Shown here: positions 8,677-16,910 of the stretch, one piece after another
How the letters are laid out: each line of letters opens with the position of its first letter
How positions within the stretch are numbered: position 1 is the stretch's first letter
Assembly: GCA_027490665.1 (NCBI GenBank)
Contig: JAIXXP010000129.1
Span: forward strand, 1-64,000
Length of the DNA stretch: 64,000 bases
Reading direction: 5' to 3'
Source: Cryomorphaceae bacterium
Lineage (GTDB): Bacteria > Bacteroidota > Bacteroidia > Flavobacteriales_D > Crocinitomicaceae
Position numbers and translations under genes: made by a program
Notes under the pieces: generated by a model
The model's database searches: none
Seen by the model: only the letters and a program-made list of their open reading frames with translations
What the model was told of the DNA's origin: nothing

Positions 8677-9972
8677 ATGATTTACCAGGAACTCATCGAT
8701 AAAAACACCAAACTTGCCGTAATAGGCTTGGGTTATGTTGGCTTACCAATTGCGCTAGAATTTGCCAAGCGCATCAAAGTCATTGGCTTTGACATCAACG
8801 CTGGGCGGATTGCCCAAATGCAACGTGGCGAAGACCCTAGCCGAGAGCTCAGCGCTGCAGATTTTGAAAACCGCGACATCACCTTCACTTCCAACATTGA
8901 AGTCCTCAAGGAAGCCACCTTCTTTATTGTAGCAGTTCCGACCCCCATAGACGACACCAACCTCCCCGACCTCAAACCCTTATTGGGCGCAAGCCGCACG
9001 GTAGGGCAAGTGCTCAAAAAAGGCGACTACATTGTGTTTGAATCGACTGTTTATCCGGGCTGTACCGAAGAAGACTGCATTCCGATCCTTGAAGAAGCAT
9101 CTGGTCTTCAGTTCAGAACCGATTTTATGGTGGGCTACTCTCCCGAGCGCATCAATCCAGGAGACAAAGAACATACGCTGCAAAACGTCATCAAAATTGT
9201 GTCGGGTTGTTGCGCAGAATCCCTAGATCAAATTGCCCAAACGTATGAATTAGTAGTTGCAGCAGGTGTGCACCGCGCAACAAGCATTAAAGTTGCGGAG
9301 GCGGCAAAAATTGTAGAAAACACCCAACGTGACGTCAATATTTCATTGGTAAACGAGCTATCGATCATCTTTAACAAGTTAGGCATCAATACTTTTGACG
9401 TCCTAGAAGCAGCAGGCACCAAATGGAATTTCTTGAAGTTCTACCCAGGCTTGGTGGGTGGCCACTGCATTGGCGTAGACCCCTACTACCTCGTGCACAA
9501 AGCCATGCAAGTGGGCTACCATTCTAAGGTCATTAACTCAGGGCGTTATGTCAATGACTCCATGGGCTTTTACATTGGCAAACAAACCGCCAAAAAAATC
9601 ATAGCACAAGGAAAAATCATCCAAAATGCTCATGTTTTGGTCATGGGTGCAACTTTCAAAGAAAATGTCTCTGATATCCGCAATTCAAAAGTAATTGACG
9701 TCATTTCTGAGCTCAAATCTTTCCAAATTAACGTGGATGTCATTGATCCGCATGCCGACTCCTCTGAAATGGAGCACGAATACGGCGTGAGCCTCACCAC
9801 GAACCTTCGCTCAGACTACGACGCTATCATTTTAGCCGTAAACCACCGCGAATACATGAACCTCGATGAAGCTTATTTCAAGACCTTACTCAAGGATGGC
9901 AAAGGTATTTTCGTTGATGTCAAAGGTATTTACCGCAATAAAATCAACGATTTGACGTATTGGTCGTTATAA
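8677..9972 (+). CDS. wbpA: UDP-N-acetylhexosamine 6-dehydrogenase, WbpA/TviB type
   Basis: 431 residues. The Rossmann motif is VIGLGYVGLPIALEFAKR, TPIDDTNLPDL follows, and the catalytic Cys264 sits in GLVGGHCIGVDPYYL, the form found in UDP-GlcNAc/GalNAc dehydrogenases rather than UDP-glucose enzymes. The C-terminal domain carries VMGATFKENVSDIRNSK. It oxidises UDP-GlcNAc to UDP-GlcNAcA with two NAD+, the entry reaction of the GlcNAc3NAcA route whose later enzymes are encoded upstream. A UDP-GalNAc or UDP-ManNAc substrate cannot be excluded from sequence alone. Confidence 0.87.
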   Translation: MIYQELIDKNTKLAVIGLGYVGLPIALEFAKRIKVIGFDINAGRIAQMQRGEDPSRELSAADFENRDITFTSNIEVLKEATFFIVAVPTPIDDTNLPDLKPLLGASRTVGQVLKKGDYIVFESTVYPGCTEEDCIPILEEASGLQFRTDFMVGYSPERINPGDKEHTLQNVIKIVSGCCAESLDQIAQTYELVVAAGVHRATSIKVAEAAKIVENTQRDVNISLVNELSIIFNKLGINTFDVLEAAGTKWNFLKFYPGLVGGHCIGVDPYYLVHKAMQVGYHSKVINSGRYVNDSMGFYIGKQTAKKIIAQGKIIQNAHVLVMGATFKENVSDIRNSKVIDVISELKSFQINVDVIDPHADSSEMEHEYGVSLTTNLRSDYDAIILAVNHREYMNLDEAYFKTLLKDGKGIFVDVKGIYRNKINDLTYWSL

Positions 9973-10023
9973 GATATGATCCAAATTGAATTAGTTGAAA
10001 AGAAGATAAAACTAAAAGGATAG

Positions 10024-11082
10024 ATGAGCTTTTCAAAACACATACTTGTTACCGGCGGTGCAGGCTTTATTGGTTCTCACCTGGTCAGACGCTTGGTTAA
10101 AAATTACCCCAACTACCTGATTGTCAATCTAGACAAGCTCACTTACGCCGGCAATTTAGAGAACCTCAACGATGTAGCCTCAGCACCAAATTACCGTTTT
10201 GAACGCGCCGATATCTGCGACACAGCAGCCTTACAACGCATTTTTAGCGAGTACCAAATTACAGATGTCATTCATTTGGCTGCAGAAAGCCATGTAGACC
10301 GCTCTATCGAAGGGCCGATGGAATTTGTGCTTACCAATGTTGTAGGTACGGTTAATCTATTAGAAGCAGCAAAAAATCATTGGAACGATAGCGCCAACCA
10401 CGTCTTTCATCATGTCTCTACAGACGAAGTATACGGCAGCCTCGGCGACACCGGCTTGTTTGAGGAAAGCACAGCCTACGACCCCCGAAGCCCCTACTCC
10501 GCCTCGAAAGCCTCTTCGGATCATTTTGTACGCGCCTACTACCACACCTACGGCTTGCCCATTAAGATGAGCAATTGCTCCAACAATTACGGCTCGCACC
10601 ATTTCCCGGAAAAACTCATTCCCTTGATGATCCATAACATCATCGAAAACAAGCCCTTACCTATTTACGGTAAAGGCGACAACATCCGCGATTGGCTCTG
10701 GGTAGAAGACCACGCCAGCGCTATTGACGCTATCTTTCACAACGGACGCATCGGCGAGTCTTATAACGTAGGCGGCCTCAACGAATGGACCAACATCGAA
10801 CTCGTTCGCTTTTTATGCCGTTTACTCGACCAAAAACTAGATAGAACGCCCGGAAGCGCCGAAACACTGATCACCTACGTCACCGACCGCGCTGGCCACG
10901 ACAAACGCTACGCCATTGATGCCAGTAAACTCGAAACCGAACTCGGCTGGAAACCATCTATCACCTTTGAAGAAGGGCTCGAACGCACCGTCGATTGGTA
11001 CCTCGCCAATCAAGATTGGGTCGAAAAAGTAACGAGTGGCGCGTATCAAGCATATTACGAAAAGATGTATATTGGGAGGTAA
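10024..11082 (+). CDS. rmlB: dTDP-glucose 4,6-dehydratase
   Basis: 352 residues, the normal size for RmlB. It has GGAGFIGSHLVRRL for NAD+, HVSTDEVYGSLG with the catalytic Thr-Asp-Glu, YSASKASSDHFVRAYYHTYGLP with the Tyr-Lys pair, and RDWLWVEDHASAI. It converts dTDP-glucose to dTDP-4-keto-6-deoxyglucose, the branch point to rhamnose and amino-deoxy sugars. No rmlA, rmlC or rmlD is in the window, so the rest of the pathway must be encoded elsewhere. A 51-nt gap separates it from wbpA, and the next gene starts 4 nt after its stop. Confidence 0.92.
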   Translation: MSFSKHILVTGGAGFIGSHLVRRLVKNYPNYLIVNLDKLTYAGNLENLNDVASAPNYRFERADICDTAALQRIFSEYQITDVIHLAAESHVDRSIEGPMEFVLTNVVGTVNLLEAAKNHWNDSANHVFHHVSTDEVYGSLGDTGLFEESTAYDPRSPYSASKASSDHFVRAYYHTYGLPIKMSNCSNNYGSHHFPEKLIPLMIHNIIENKPLPIYGKGDNIRDWLWVEDHASAIDAIFHNGRIGESYNVGGLNEWTNIELVRFLCRLLDQKLDRTPGSAETLITYVTDRAGHDKRYAIDASKLETELGWKPSITFEEGLERTVDWYLANQDWVEKVTSGAYQAYYEKMYIGR

Positions 11083-11085
11083 AAA

Positions 11086-11829
11086 ATGAGCTTCCTTCAA
11101 TCCCTTTTCGGACCAAAAAAGCGCAAGACACCCTTCGATTTATCGAAACTAGGCGTTGACATGCACTCGCACCTCATTCCGGGCATAGACGATGGCGCAC
11201 CCACCATGGAGCACAGCATTGCCATGCTCAACAAATTTGCCCAATTAGGCTACCGCAAGGTGGTGACAACCCCGCACATTCTTGGTGAGGTACATCCGAA
11301 TACACCCGAAACCATTCTTAGTGGTTTGGCCGAAGTTCAAAAAGAACTTAAGGAACTTAAAATTCCTATAGAAATTGAAGCGGCAGCGGAATATTTCTGC
11401 GACGAAACCCTTTTGCCGAAAATCAAGGCTAAAAACATCCTGAGTTTTGGAAATAACTATGTTTTGATGGAATTCAGCATGCTGCACGCCAGCCAATATG
11501 AAGCCCAAGCGCTTTTTGAACTGCAAGTAGCTGGCTACATTCCTATTTTGGCGCATTTTGAGCGCTACCCGTACTACCATGGCAATTTTGAGAAAGTAGA
11601 AGAGCTGCGTGCACGTAACATCAAAATTCAAGTCAATTTGGGCTCTTTAACCGGACATTACGGCCCAGGAGTCCGGAAAATGGCCGAAGAACTCATTAAA
11701 AAAGGCCTTGTTGACTTCCTTGGCTCCGACTGCCACCGCATGGAGCATCTGCTCATGATCGAAAAATATCTCGACGCACCCATTTACGACGCAATCGAAA
11801 AACTCCAGTTGCTCAATCCGAGTTTATAA
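11086..11829 (+). CDS. PHP-domain tyrosine-protein phosphatase, CpsB/YwqE type
   Basis: 247 residues. After a short basic leader comes DMHSHLIPGIDDGAPTMEHS, the metal-binding N-terminal motif of the PHP superfamily in the CpsB/CapC/YwqE form. VTTPHILGEVHPNT, ILAHFERYPYYH and LGSDCHRM supply the remaining His and Asp ligands. Such enzymes dephosphorylate the tyrosine-rich tail of Wzc/CapB-type kinases and so regulate capsule or exopolysaccharide assembly. The position at the end of the nucleotide-sugar genes fits that role. The partner kinase is not in the window. Confidence 0.87.
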   Translation: MSFLQSLFGPKKRKTPFDLSKLGVDMHSHLIPGIDDGAPTMEHSIAMLNKFAQLGYRKVVTTPHILGEVHPNTPETILSGLAEVQKELKELKIPIEIEAAAEYFCDETLLPKIKAKNILSFGNNYVLMEFSMLHASQYEAQALFELQVAGYIPILAHFERYPYYHGNFEKVEELRARNIKIQVNLGSLTGHYGPGVRKMAEELIKKGLVDFLGSDCHRMEHLLMIEKYLDAPIYDAIEKLQLLNPSL

Positions 11830-11841
11830 TTGCTATTTTTG
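11809..11841 (+). promoter_or_regulatory. Internal promoter of the MBOAT gene
   Basis: TTG at 11809-11811, 22 nt, then TATTTTTG at 11834-11841 (perfect TAnnTTTG), starting inside the 3' end of the phosphatase gene. The box ends 7 nt before ATG 11849, so the O-acylation genes may be transcribed independently with almost no leader. Confidence 0.6.
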
Positions 11842-11848
11842 AAGCGCA

Positions 11849-13273
11849 ATGCTTTTTAATTCATTTGAATTTTTCCTTTTTCTGCCGGTTGTTTTCGTCC
11901 TTTATTGGTTCGTTTTCCAGCACAAGCTGCGCGCCCAAAACCTCCTCATTTTACTAGCGAGCTATTTCTTTTACGGCTGGTGGAGTTGGGCTTTTACAGG
12001 GCTTTTACTGCTCAGTACCATTCTCGATTACGCTTATGGCTTCGGAGTGGCATCTAACGACCGAAAAAAAGCCAAACTATTCTTATGGCTGAGCATTGTC
12101 AATAACCTCGGCATTCTTGGGGTATTTAAATATTATAACTTCTTTGCCACCCAATTCCAGCAAGGATTTGAATTACTCGGTATACACAGCAACCCAACTT
12201 TGCTCAACATAGCACTTCCAATTGGCATATCTTTCTATACGTTTCACGGGATGTCTTATGTTTTTGACATCTACCGTGCACAGCAAAAACCGGTTCATAA
12301 TTTTGTAGACTACGCCGTTTTTGTCAGTTTCTTCCCGCTTTTAGTTGCTGGGCCAATCGAACGAGCAAGCCATTTATTGCCTCAAGTACAAAAAGAACGC
12401 ACCTTTCGCTATGCACAAGCACTTGATGGCCTGCGCCTTATCCTTTGGGGGCTCTTCAAAAAGGTAGTCATTGCCGATAGCATTGCTCAACTCATCGATC
12501 CCGTATTTACTTCTTATGCCGATTACAACAGCGCTACGCTTATTTTGGCTGCAATTGGATTTTCTTTTCAGATTTACGGCGACTTTTCGGGCTACTCAGA
12601 CATTGCGCTCGGCACTGCCAAACTCTTTGGCTTCGAGCTGCTTAGTAATTTTCGCTTCCCGTATTTCTCGCGCGACATCGCCGAATTTTGGCGCCGTTGG
12701 CACATCTCGCTCTCCTCGTGGTTCAAGGACTACCTCTACATTCCGTTAGGCGGGTCTAAGGTGGGTCTAACCAAAGCTGTTCGCAATACATTTATCATCT
12801 TTTTGGTCAGCGGTTTTTGGCATGGTGCCAGCTGGAACTTCATCATTTGGGGATTCCTGCACGCTTGTGGCTTCTTGCCCTTACTCCTAACCAAGCGCAA
12901 CAGAAAATACAGCCAAGAAATAGTTGCTCGAGATGCCAGATTTCCATCTATTAAAGAACTTTTGCTCATGCTCGGCACCTTTACTTTTGTCAGCTACGCC
13001 TGGATTTTCTTCAGGGCAGACACCCTTCCCAACGCATTCGGTTTTATCAAAGGATTGTTCTTTAATTGGGGCGAATTAACAGCCCTCAAACCAAATTACA
13101 TTCTCCTGTACATAATGATTTTATTGCTCATCGACTGGTATTTGCGCCTAGATGAGCGCAGCCTGCGGGTCCCGGCCAATCGCTTCTTGCGTTACGTTAT
13201 CTATATGAGCATGGCCTTCGCTATTCTATTCAAAATGGATGGAGAGCAATCTTTTATTTATTTTCAATTCTGA
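11849..13273 (+). CDS. MBOAT-family membrane O-acyltransferase, AlgI-like
   Basis: 474 residues with about ten hydrophobic segments. The N-terminus MLFNSFEFFLFLPVVFVLYW is the standard start of Bacteroidota AlgI-like proteins. FWRRWHISLSSWFKDYLYIPLGG and the catalytic His325 in FWHGASWNFIIWG are the family's active-site signatures. These proteins move acetyl groups across the inner membrane for O-acetylation of exported polysaccharides. The stop shares a base with the next gene (TGATG), which encodes a secreted SGNH-type partner, and the upstream genes make nucleotide sugars, so the acceptor is probably the polymer made by this operon. Confidence 0.9.
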   Translation: MLFNSFEFFLFLPVVFVLYWFVFQHKLRAQNLLILLASYFFYGWWSWAFTGLLLLSTILDYAYGFGVASNDRKKAKLFLWLSIVNNLGILGVFKYYNFFATQFQQGFELLGIHSNPTLLNIALPIGISFYTFHGMSYVFDIYRAQQKPVHNFVDYAVFVSFFPLLVAGPIERASHLLPQVQKERTFRYAQALDGLRLILWGLFKKVVIADSIAQLIDPVFTSYADYNSATLILAAIGFSFQIYGDFSGYSDIALGTAKLFGFELLSNFRFPYFSRDIAEFWRRWHISLSSWFKDYLYIPLGGSKVGLTKAVRNTFIIFLVSGFWHGASWNFIIWGFLHACGFLPLLLTKRNRKYSQEIVARDARFPSIKELLLMLGTFTFVSYAWIFFRADTLPNAFGFIKGLFFNWGELTALKPNYILLYIMILLLIDWYLRLDERSLRVPANRFLRYVIYMSMAFAILFKMDGEQSFIYFQF

Positions 13274-14196
13274 TGCGCAGGTTTACTTTCAAATTATTGC
13301 GCTTTTTACTGCTCTTCTTGAGTTGTGTTTGGCTCGTTTTAGCACTCATTGCGCTTTCAACTAACTGGACACTCAAATATGAATACACATACTTCGGACA
13401 CCGTACACACTGGGGAAGCAGCCTAGAACGCGTCCAAGAATTTGAGCAGTGGGCCGATCAAAATACGCAGCAACCAAAAGGGCTCATCATCGGGAGTTCT
13501 ACTGCCTACCGCAACTTGAATCCGCACATACTTAGCGAGCAAACCCAGGTCAATTGGTTCAATTACGGCAGCAGCAACCAAAGCCCAAAAATGAGCTATT
13601 TTTTACTCCAACAGGCATTTGACCGCAGCAAAATAGACTATGTACTGCTCGATATCTATGGTCCCATTGCAAAGCACAATGGTTTAGAAGCAGCTTTCGA
13701 CCTCATCTATAATTCCGAGCTCAATTGGTGGCAGAAAACACAGCTGCTTTGGCGCTACCCCAACACCAAACTTTGGCTGCGCTATGGCTATTTTTACACC
13801 AAAAAAATACTGCCTTGCCCCACCTACATCATCAAAGACAGCACAAATGGCACTTATCTGAAAAAAGGATTTGTGTGCTCCAACCAGCCTGCGCTTCAGC
13901 ACTATAACCAAGTCCAAAAAGCCAAAAAAATACCAGCGTTCCCCGAACTTCAACAAATCGCCGCACTTTGCCACGCTAACGGCGCCCGTCTGATCTTAAA
14001 CATTGCCCCAAGTTTATACGAGTCTTTCCTTCTCCCCACGACATTTAGAAAATACCCGGTCATTCAGCTCAATCAATTCAATAACCCGCGTCATTTCTAT
14101 GACTCTCACCACATGACGTGTGAAGGCGCTACAGAGTACACGCAGCGCATTGGAAAAAAACTTTTAAGATATGCTCCACCTCCTCAGACACGCTAA
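13273..14196 (+). CDS. Membrane-anchored SGNH-hydrolase-like partner of the MBOAT protein
   Basis: 307 residues with one N-terminal membrane segment (residues 8-30) and an extracytoplasmic domain. GLIIGSSTAYRNLNP places a nucleophile Ser at 75/76, and FYDSHHMTCEGA (Asp277, His279/280) gives the distal Asp-x-His of the DltD/AlgJ-type SGNH fold. In MBOAT systems such proteins complete acyl transfer to the polysaccharide in the periplasm. Translational coupling to the MBOAT gene (1-nt overlap) supports a two-component acylation machine. The assignment rests on motifs and context; overall similarity to named families is low. Confidence 0.75.
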   Translation: MRRFTFKLLRFLLLFLSCVWLVLALIALSTNWTLKYEYTYFGHRTHWGSSLERVQEFEQWADQNTQQPKGLIIGSSTAYRNLNPHILSEQTQVNWFNYGSSNQSPKMSYFLLQQAFDRSKIDYVLLDIYGPIAKHNGLEAAFDLIYNSELNWWQKTQLLWRYPNTKLWLRYGYFYTKKILPCPTYIIKDSTNGTYLKKGFVCSNQPALQHYNQVQKAKKIPAFPELQQIAALCHANGARLILNIAPSLYESFLLPTTFRKYPVIQLNQFNNPRHFYDSHHMTCEGATEYTQRIGKKLLRYAPPPQTR

Positions 14197-14638
14197 AACC
14201 AACCAAAATTCCCCAACTGGTATCGATTACGACCGCGAACTTTTGCCCCGTGGCTACGAGCAAATTGCCGAGCTCAAGCAATTCTTTGCTCAGCACCCGA
14301 TCCAACCCAAACACATTTTGTGCTCAAGCGCCATGCGCACCCGCCAAACACTCGACGAATTACAAGATTTTTGGCCTTCGGCGCAAATTCAATTTATAGA
14401 CGAGCTCTATTTGGCTTCCAAACAAGAAATTCTTGAGCAAATTTGCGCACTCCAAACACCAGATGAAATTTTAGTGGTGGGCCATAACGAAGGCCTGAGC
14501 GAACTGGCCATGCACCTCGCAAGGCCCGCACATTTGCTCAAAACCTGTGGACTTGTGAGCATTTCATTTCCTTTTGAAACGAGCGCCTACATTTCTGCAG
14601 GCACCGGCAATATCACCGCGATGTTTAGGGTAGTTTAG
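14171..14638 (+). CDS. sixA: SixA-like histidine phosphatase
   Basis: 155 residues, the SixA size. LLRHAKT at residues 4-10 is the RHG motif with the phosphate-accepting His7. LCSSAMRTRQT and VVGHNEGLSELA carry the second Arg and the distal His of the histidine-phosphatase fold. SixA proteins dephosphorylate His-phosphates on phosphotransfer proteins. In Bacteroidota this gene is usually unlinked to a known partner, and none is seen here. Its first 26 nt overlap the SGNH gene in another frame. Linked to the polysaccharide operon by position only. Confidence 0.83.
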   Translation: MLHLLRHAKTNQNSPTGIDYDRELLPRGYEQIAELKQFFAQHPIQPKHILCSSAMRTRQTLDELQDFWPSAQIQFIDELYLASKQEILEQICALQTPDEILVVGHNEGLSELAMHLARPAHLLKTCGLVSISFPFETSAYISAGTGNITAMFRVV

Positions 14639-14702
14639 GGGATGAACATGCCACTCTGTCAGCTCATTTAGCATGGCATAAATCTTGTCCAACTGCGGCG
14701 AG

Positions 14703-15479
14703 ATGTATACAAGAACAACCGCCAATCAACAACTTCGCGCAGCTGCTTTACCAGCTCTTTTGGTAGTGATCATCATGTGGTTGGTCTATTGGGCCGATTA
14801 CCTCTTTCCCATCGATTTTCAGCGCTACGGTTTGCAAGCACAATACATCAAAGGCCTGCGGGGCATTATCCTGATGCCCTGGATACACGCCCACAACGAC
14901 ATCAAACACATCCTCAACAATAGCCTCCCTACGTTTTTGCTGCTCACGTTGCTTTTTCAATCCTACAAAGAAATTGCGTGGCGCGTTTTTATCCTGTCCT
15001 GGCTCTTTACCGGCGCGCTCTTATGGTTCATCGGCGGAAGCAACGGTGCCATACACATTGGTATGAGTGGCGTTATTTATGCGCTCACTGGTTTTCTATT
15101 CACATCTGGCGTGTTGCGCAAGTACCTGCCACTACAAGCGCTCTCGTTATTCATTGTATTTCTATATGGCTCGATGATTTGGGGTATTTTCCCGACCCAA
15201 CCGCGCGTGTCTTGGCAAGGGCATCTTTCAGGCCTAGTTGTGGGCGTTATTTTAGCTTTTATCTACAGAAAACAGGGGCCACAAAGACCAAAATACCAAT
15301 ATGAAATCGAAAAAGAACTTGGCATAGAACCACCTGATTTCGAAGGCGACCTCCAACGTGCCATCGAGGCCGAATTGGCACAAAGAGCTGCTGAAGAGGA
15401 GGCAAAAGCAGCTGAAGCAAAGCAACAAAGCGAACAAGCCCCCACAATTGTTGTTTACGAATACAAAAAGAACGACTAA
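14703..15479 (+). CDS. Rhomboid-family intramembrane serine protease
   Basis: 258 residues from ATG 14703; an upstream in-frame TTG at 14685 adds six residues with no support. Six hydrophobic segments, with the catalytic Ser122 in HIGMSGVIYAL and His174 in WQGHLSGLVVG. The family's HAHND and Asn-rich loop 1 is also present. Rhomboids cleave single-pass membrane proteins within the bilayer. After the last membrane segment comes an acidic tail of about 70 residues, rich in Ala, Glu and Gln (EAELAQRAAEEEAKAAEAK), probably helical and cytoplasmic. Substrate unknown. Confidence 0.88.
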   Translation: MYTRTTANQQLRAAALPALLVVIIMWLVYWADYLFPIDFQRYGLQAQYIKGLRGIILMPWIHAHNDIKHILNNSLPTFLLLTLLFQSYKEIAWRVFILSWLFTGALLWFIGGSNGAIHIGMSGVIYALTGFLFTSGVLRKYLPLQALSLFIVFLYGSMIWGIFPTQPRVSWQGHLSGLVVGVILAFIYRKQGPQRPKYQYEIEKELGIEPPDFEGDLQRAIEAELAQRAAEEEAKAAEAKQQSEQAPTIVVYEYKKND

Positions 15480-15484
15480 CTTTA
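15453..15484 (+). promoter_or_regulatory. Candidate promoter with no leader for the DUF2480 gene
   Basis: TTG at 15451-15453, a 23-nt spacer, then TAACTTTA at 15477-15484 (one mismatch to TAnnTTTG). It ends 4 nt before the GTG start at 15489, the same gap as at other leaderless candidates in this window. Confidence 0.4.
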
Positions 15485-15488
15485 AAGC

Positions 15489-15989
15489 GTGGAAGAAATC
15501 CGAAATAAAGTCAAGGAAAGCGGCCTAGTACAGCTCGACCTCGCTACCTACAAACCTAAACTAGCGCTCATAGGTCTAGACCTTGCTGAGCAACTTTGGC
15601 AAGGGTTTGTCTTAAAAGAAAAGGAATTCCGCGACTGGATCAAAAACTACAATTGGGCTCAATATGCAGGGAAAGCGGTATACATCCATTGCAGTACCGA
15701 TGCCATTATCCCAACTTGGGCATTTATGCTCGTCTCTTCTGCACTTCAAAAAGAAAATGTGTACAGCCAAGTGGGTTCTGAATTAGAACTAGCGAAAGCA
15801 CTCATACAAGAAGAGATTTGCAGCATTGAAATTGAAGCATTACAAGACCAACGCGTTATAATCAAAGGGTGTTCAGACATCCAAGACCCCGCCTTTGCGA
15901 TGTCCTATTTAGTGCGCTTCCTCCAACCTTACGTTAAAAGTATTATGTACGGTGAGCCCTGCAGTACGGTACCAATTTTTAAAAGATGA
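15489..15989 (+). CDS. DUF2480 family protein
   Basis: 166 residues, starting with GTG nine bases after the rhomboid stop. The sequence (DLATYKPKLALIGLDLAEQLWQGFVLKEKEFR, then HCSTDAIIPTWAFMLV) is recognisable as DUF2480, a soluble family nearly confined to Bacteroidota. No catalytic motif stands out. The His-Cys, Asp and Trp residues in the middle (residues 58-70) are the strongest candidates for a functional site. It overlaps menA by 4 nt (ATGA) and heads a run of redox genes conserved in the phylum. No function is assigned. Confidence 0.8.
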   Translation: MEEIRNKVKESGLVQLDLATYKPKLALIGLDLAEQLWQGFVLKEKEFRDWIKNYNWAQYAGKAVYIHCSTDAIIPTWAFMLVSSALQKENVYSQVGSELELAKALIQEEICSIEIEALQDQRVIIKGCSDIQDPAFAMSYLVRFLQPYVKSIMYGEPCSTVPIFKR

Positions 15990-16900
15990 TCAAAGCATGG
16001 CTACACGCGGCACGCCTCAGAACGCTTCCGCTATCACTCTCCGGAATCATTGTTGGTACGGCACTTGCCGCACTCCTAGACGTTTTTAACGGCACCATTT
16101 TTAGCTTAGCGCTACTCACTACTATTGGCTTTCAAGTGCTTTCCAACTTTGCCAACGACCTCGGCGATAGCCAAAAAGGAACCGACAACGCAGAGCGAGT
16201 TGGCCCAGCTCGCGCCATTCAGAGTGGGCAGTTGACTGCTGCGCAAATGAAAAGAGGAATGTGGGTTGTTGGTTTAATTTCCCTTGTAAGTGCTCTACTT
16301 TTGATCCGAACAAGTGTTTCCAATCTGAGTCAAACTGCAATTTATACGTACGTATTTCTTGCAATTGCTTGTATTGCCGCAGCGATTACCTATACCGTCG
16401 GGAAAAACGCTTATGGTTACCGTGGTTTGGGCGATATCATGGTCTTCATATTCTTTGGACTAGTGAGCGTCATTGGCGTTTTTGGTCTTTATGGCGAAGG
16501 ATTCGAATGGTTGGTATTGTTCCCTGCCATCAGCATCGGGGCCTGGAGCACGGCCGTTCTGAACCTCAATAATTTAAGGGACATCACCAACGACGCTAAA
16601 ATGCAAAAGCGCACCATGGTAGTTCAATTGGGCTTTGAGCGTGCAAAGCTCTACCACGTTTTCCTAGTGAGTTCTGGTTTGGCTACTTGGTTTTTTACTG
16701 TTTATCTACTTGCGTTTAACACTTATAACTACTGGCTTTTTGGCGCGTTGTTGCCTTCAATTGGTTTTGTTTTGCACCTCAAAAGGGTCTTGGACAACCA
16801 TGAGCCAGCTAGCCTCGATCCAGAACTTAAAAAAGTCGCGTTATTGACTTTCTTTTCAGCATTGCTTTTTGCAATTTTACTTAACTTTGCCCCGCATTAA
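15986..16900 (+). CDS. menA: 1,4-dihydroxy-2-naphthoate polyprenyltransferase
   Basis: 304-residue UbiA-superfamily membrane protein with eight to nine hydrophobic segments. The first Asp-rich motif is NFANDLGD (Asn57, Asp58, Asp61) followed by KGTDNAERVGPARA, and the second is LNNLRDITNDAKMQKRT. Both bind the Mg-pyrophosphate of the prenyl donor. It attaches the polyprenyl chain to 1,4-dihydroxy-2-naphthoate to give demethylmenaquinone, so menaquinone is probably the respiratory quinone. The adjacent electron-transfer flavoprotein genes make a functional link to quinone-coupled electron flow plausible. Confidence 0.92.
   Translation: MIKAWLHAARLRTLPLSLSGIIVGTALAALLDVFNGTIFSLALLTTIGFQVLSNFANDLGDSQKGTDNAERVGPARAIQSGQLTAAQMKRGMWVVGLISLVSALLLIRTSVSNLSQTAIYTYVFLAIACIAAAITYTVGKNAYGYRGLGDIMVFIFFGLVSVIGVFGLYGEGFEWLVLFPAISIGAWSTAVLNLNNLRDITNDAKMQKRTMVVQLGFERAKLYHVFLVSSGLATWFFTVYLLAFNTYNYWLFGALLPSIGFVLHLKRVLDNHEPASLDPELKKVALLTFFSALLFAILLNFAPH
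16862..16889 (+). promoter_or_regulatory. Promoter of etfB-etfA inside the 3' end of menA
   Basis: TTG 16862-16864, 17 nt, TAACTTTG 16882-16889 (perfect TAnnTTTG). The -7 box lies 21 nt before the etfB ATG at 16911, so the leader is short but present. Confidence 0.6.
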
Positions 16901-16910
16901 ATCAACACAC

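Noticed and set aside
16869-16910. Longer EtfB frame beginning inside menA
   Set aside because: The extension has no family similarity and the etfB promoter lies within it; MNILVCISKAPDTT is the standard EtfB start.
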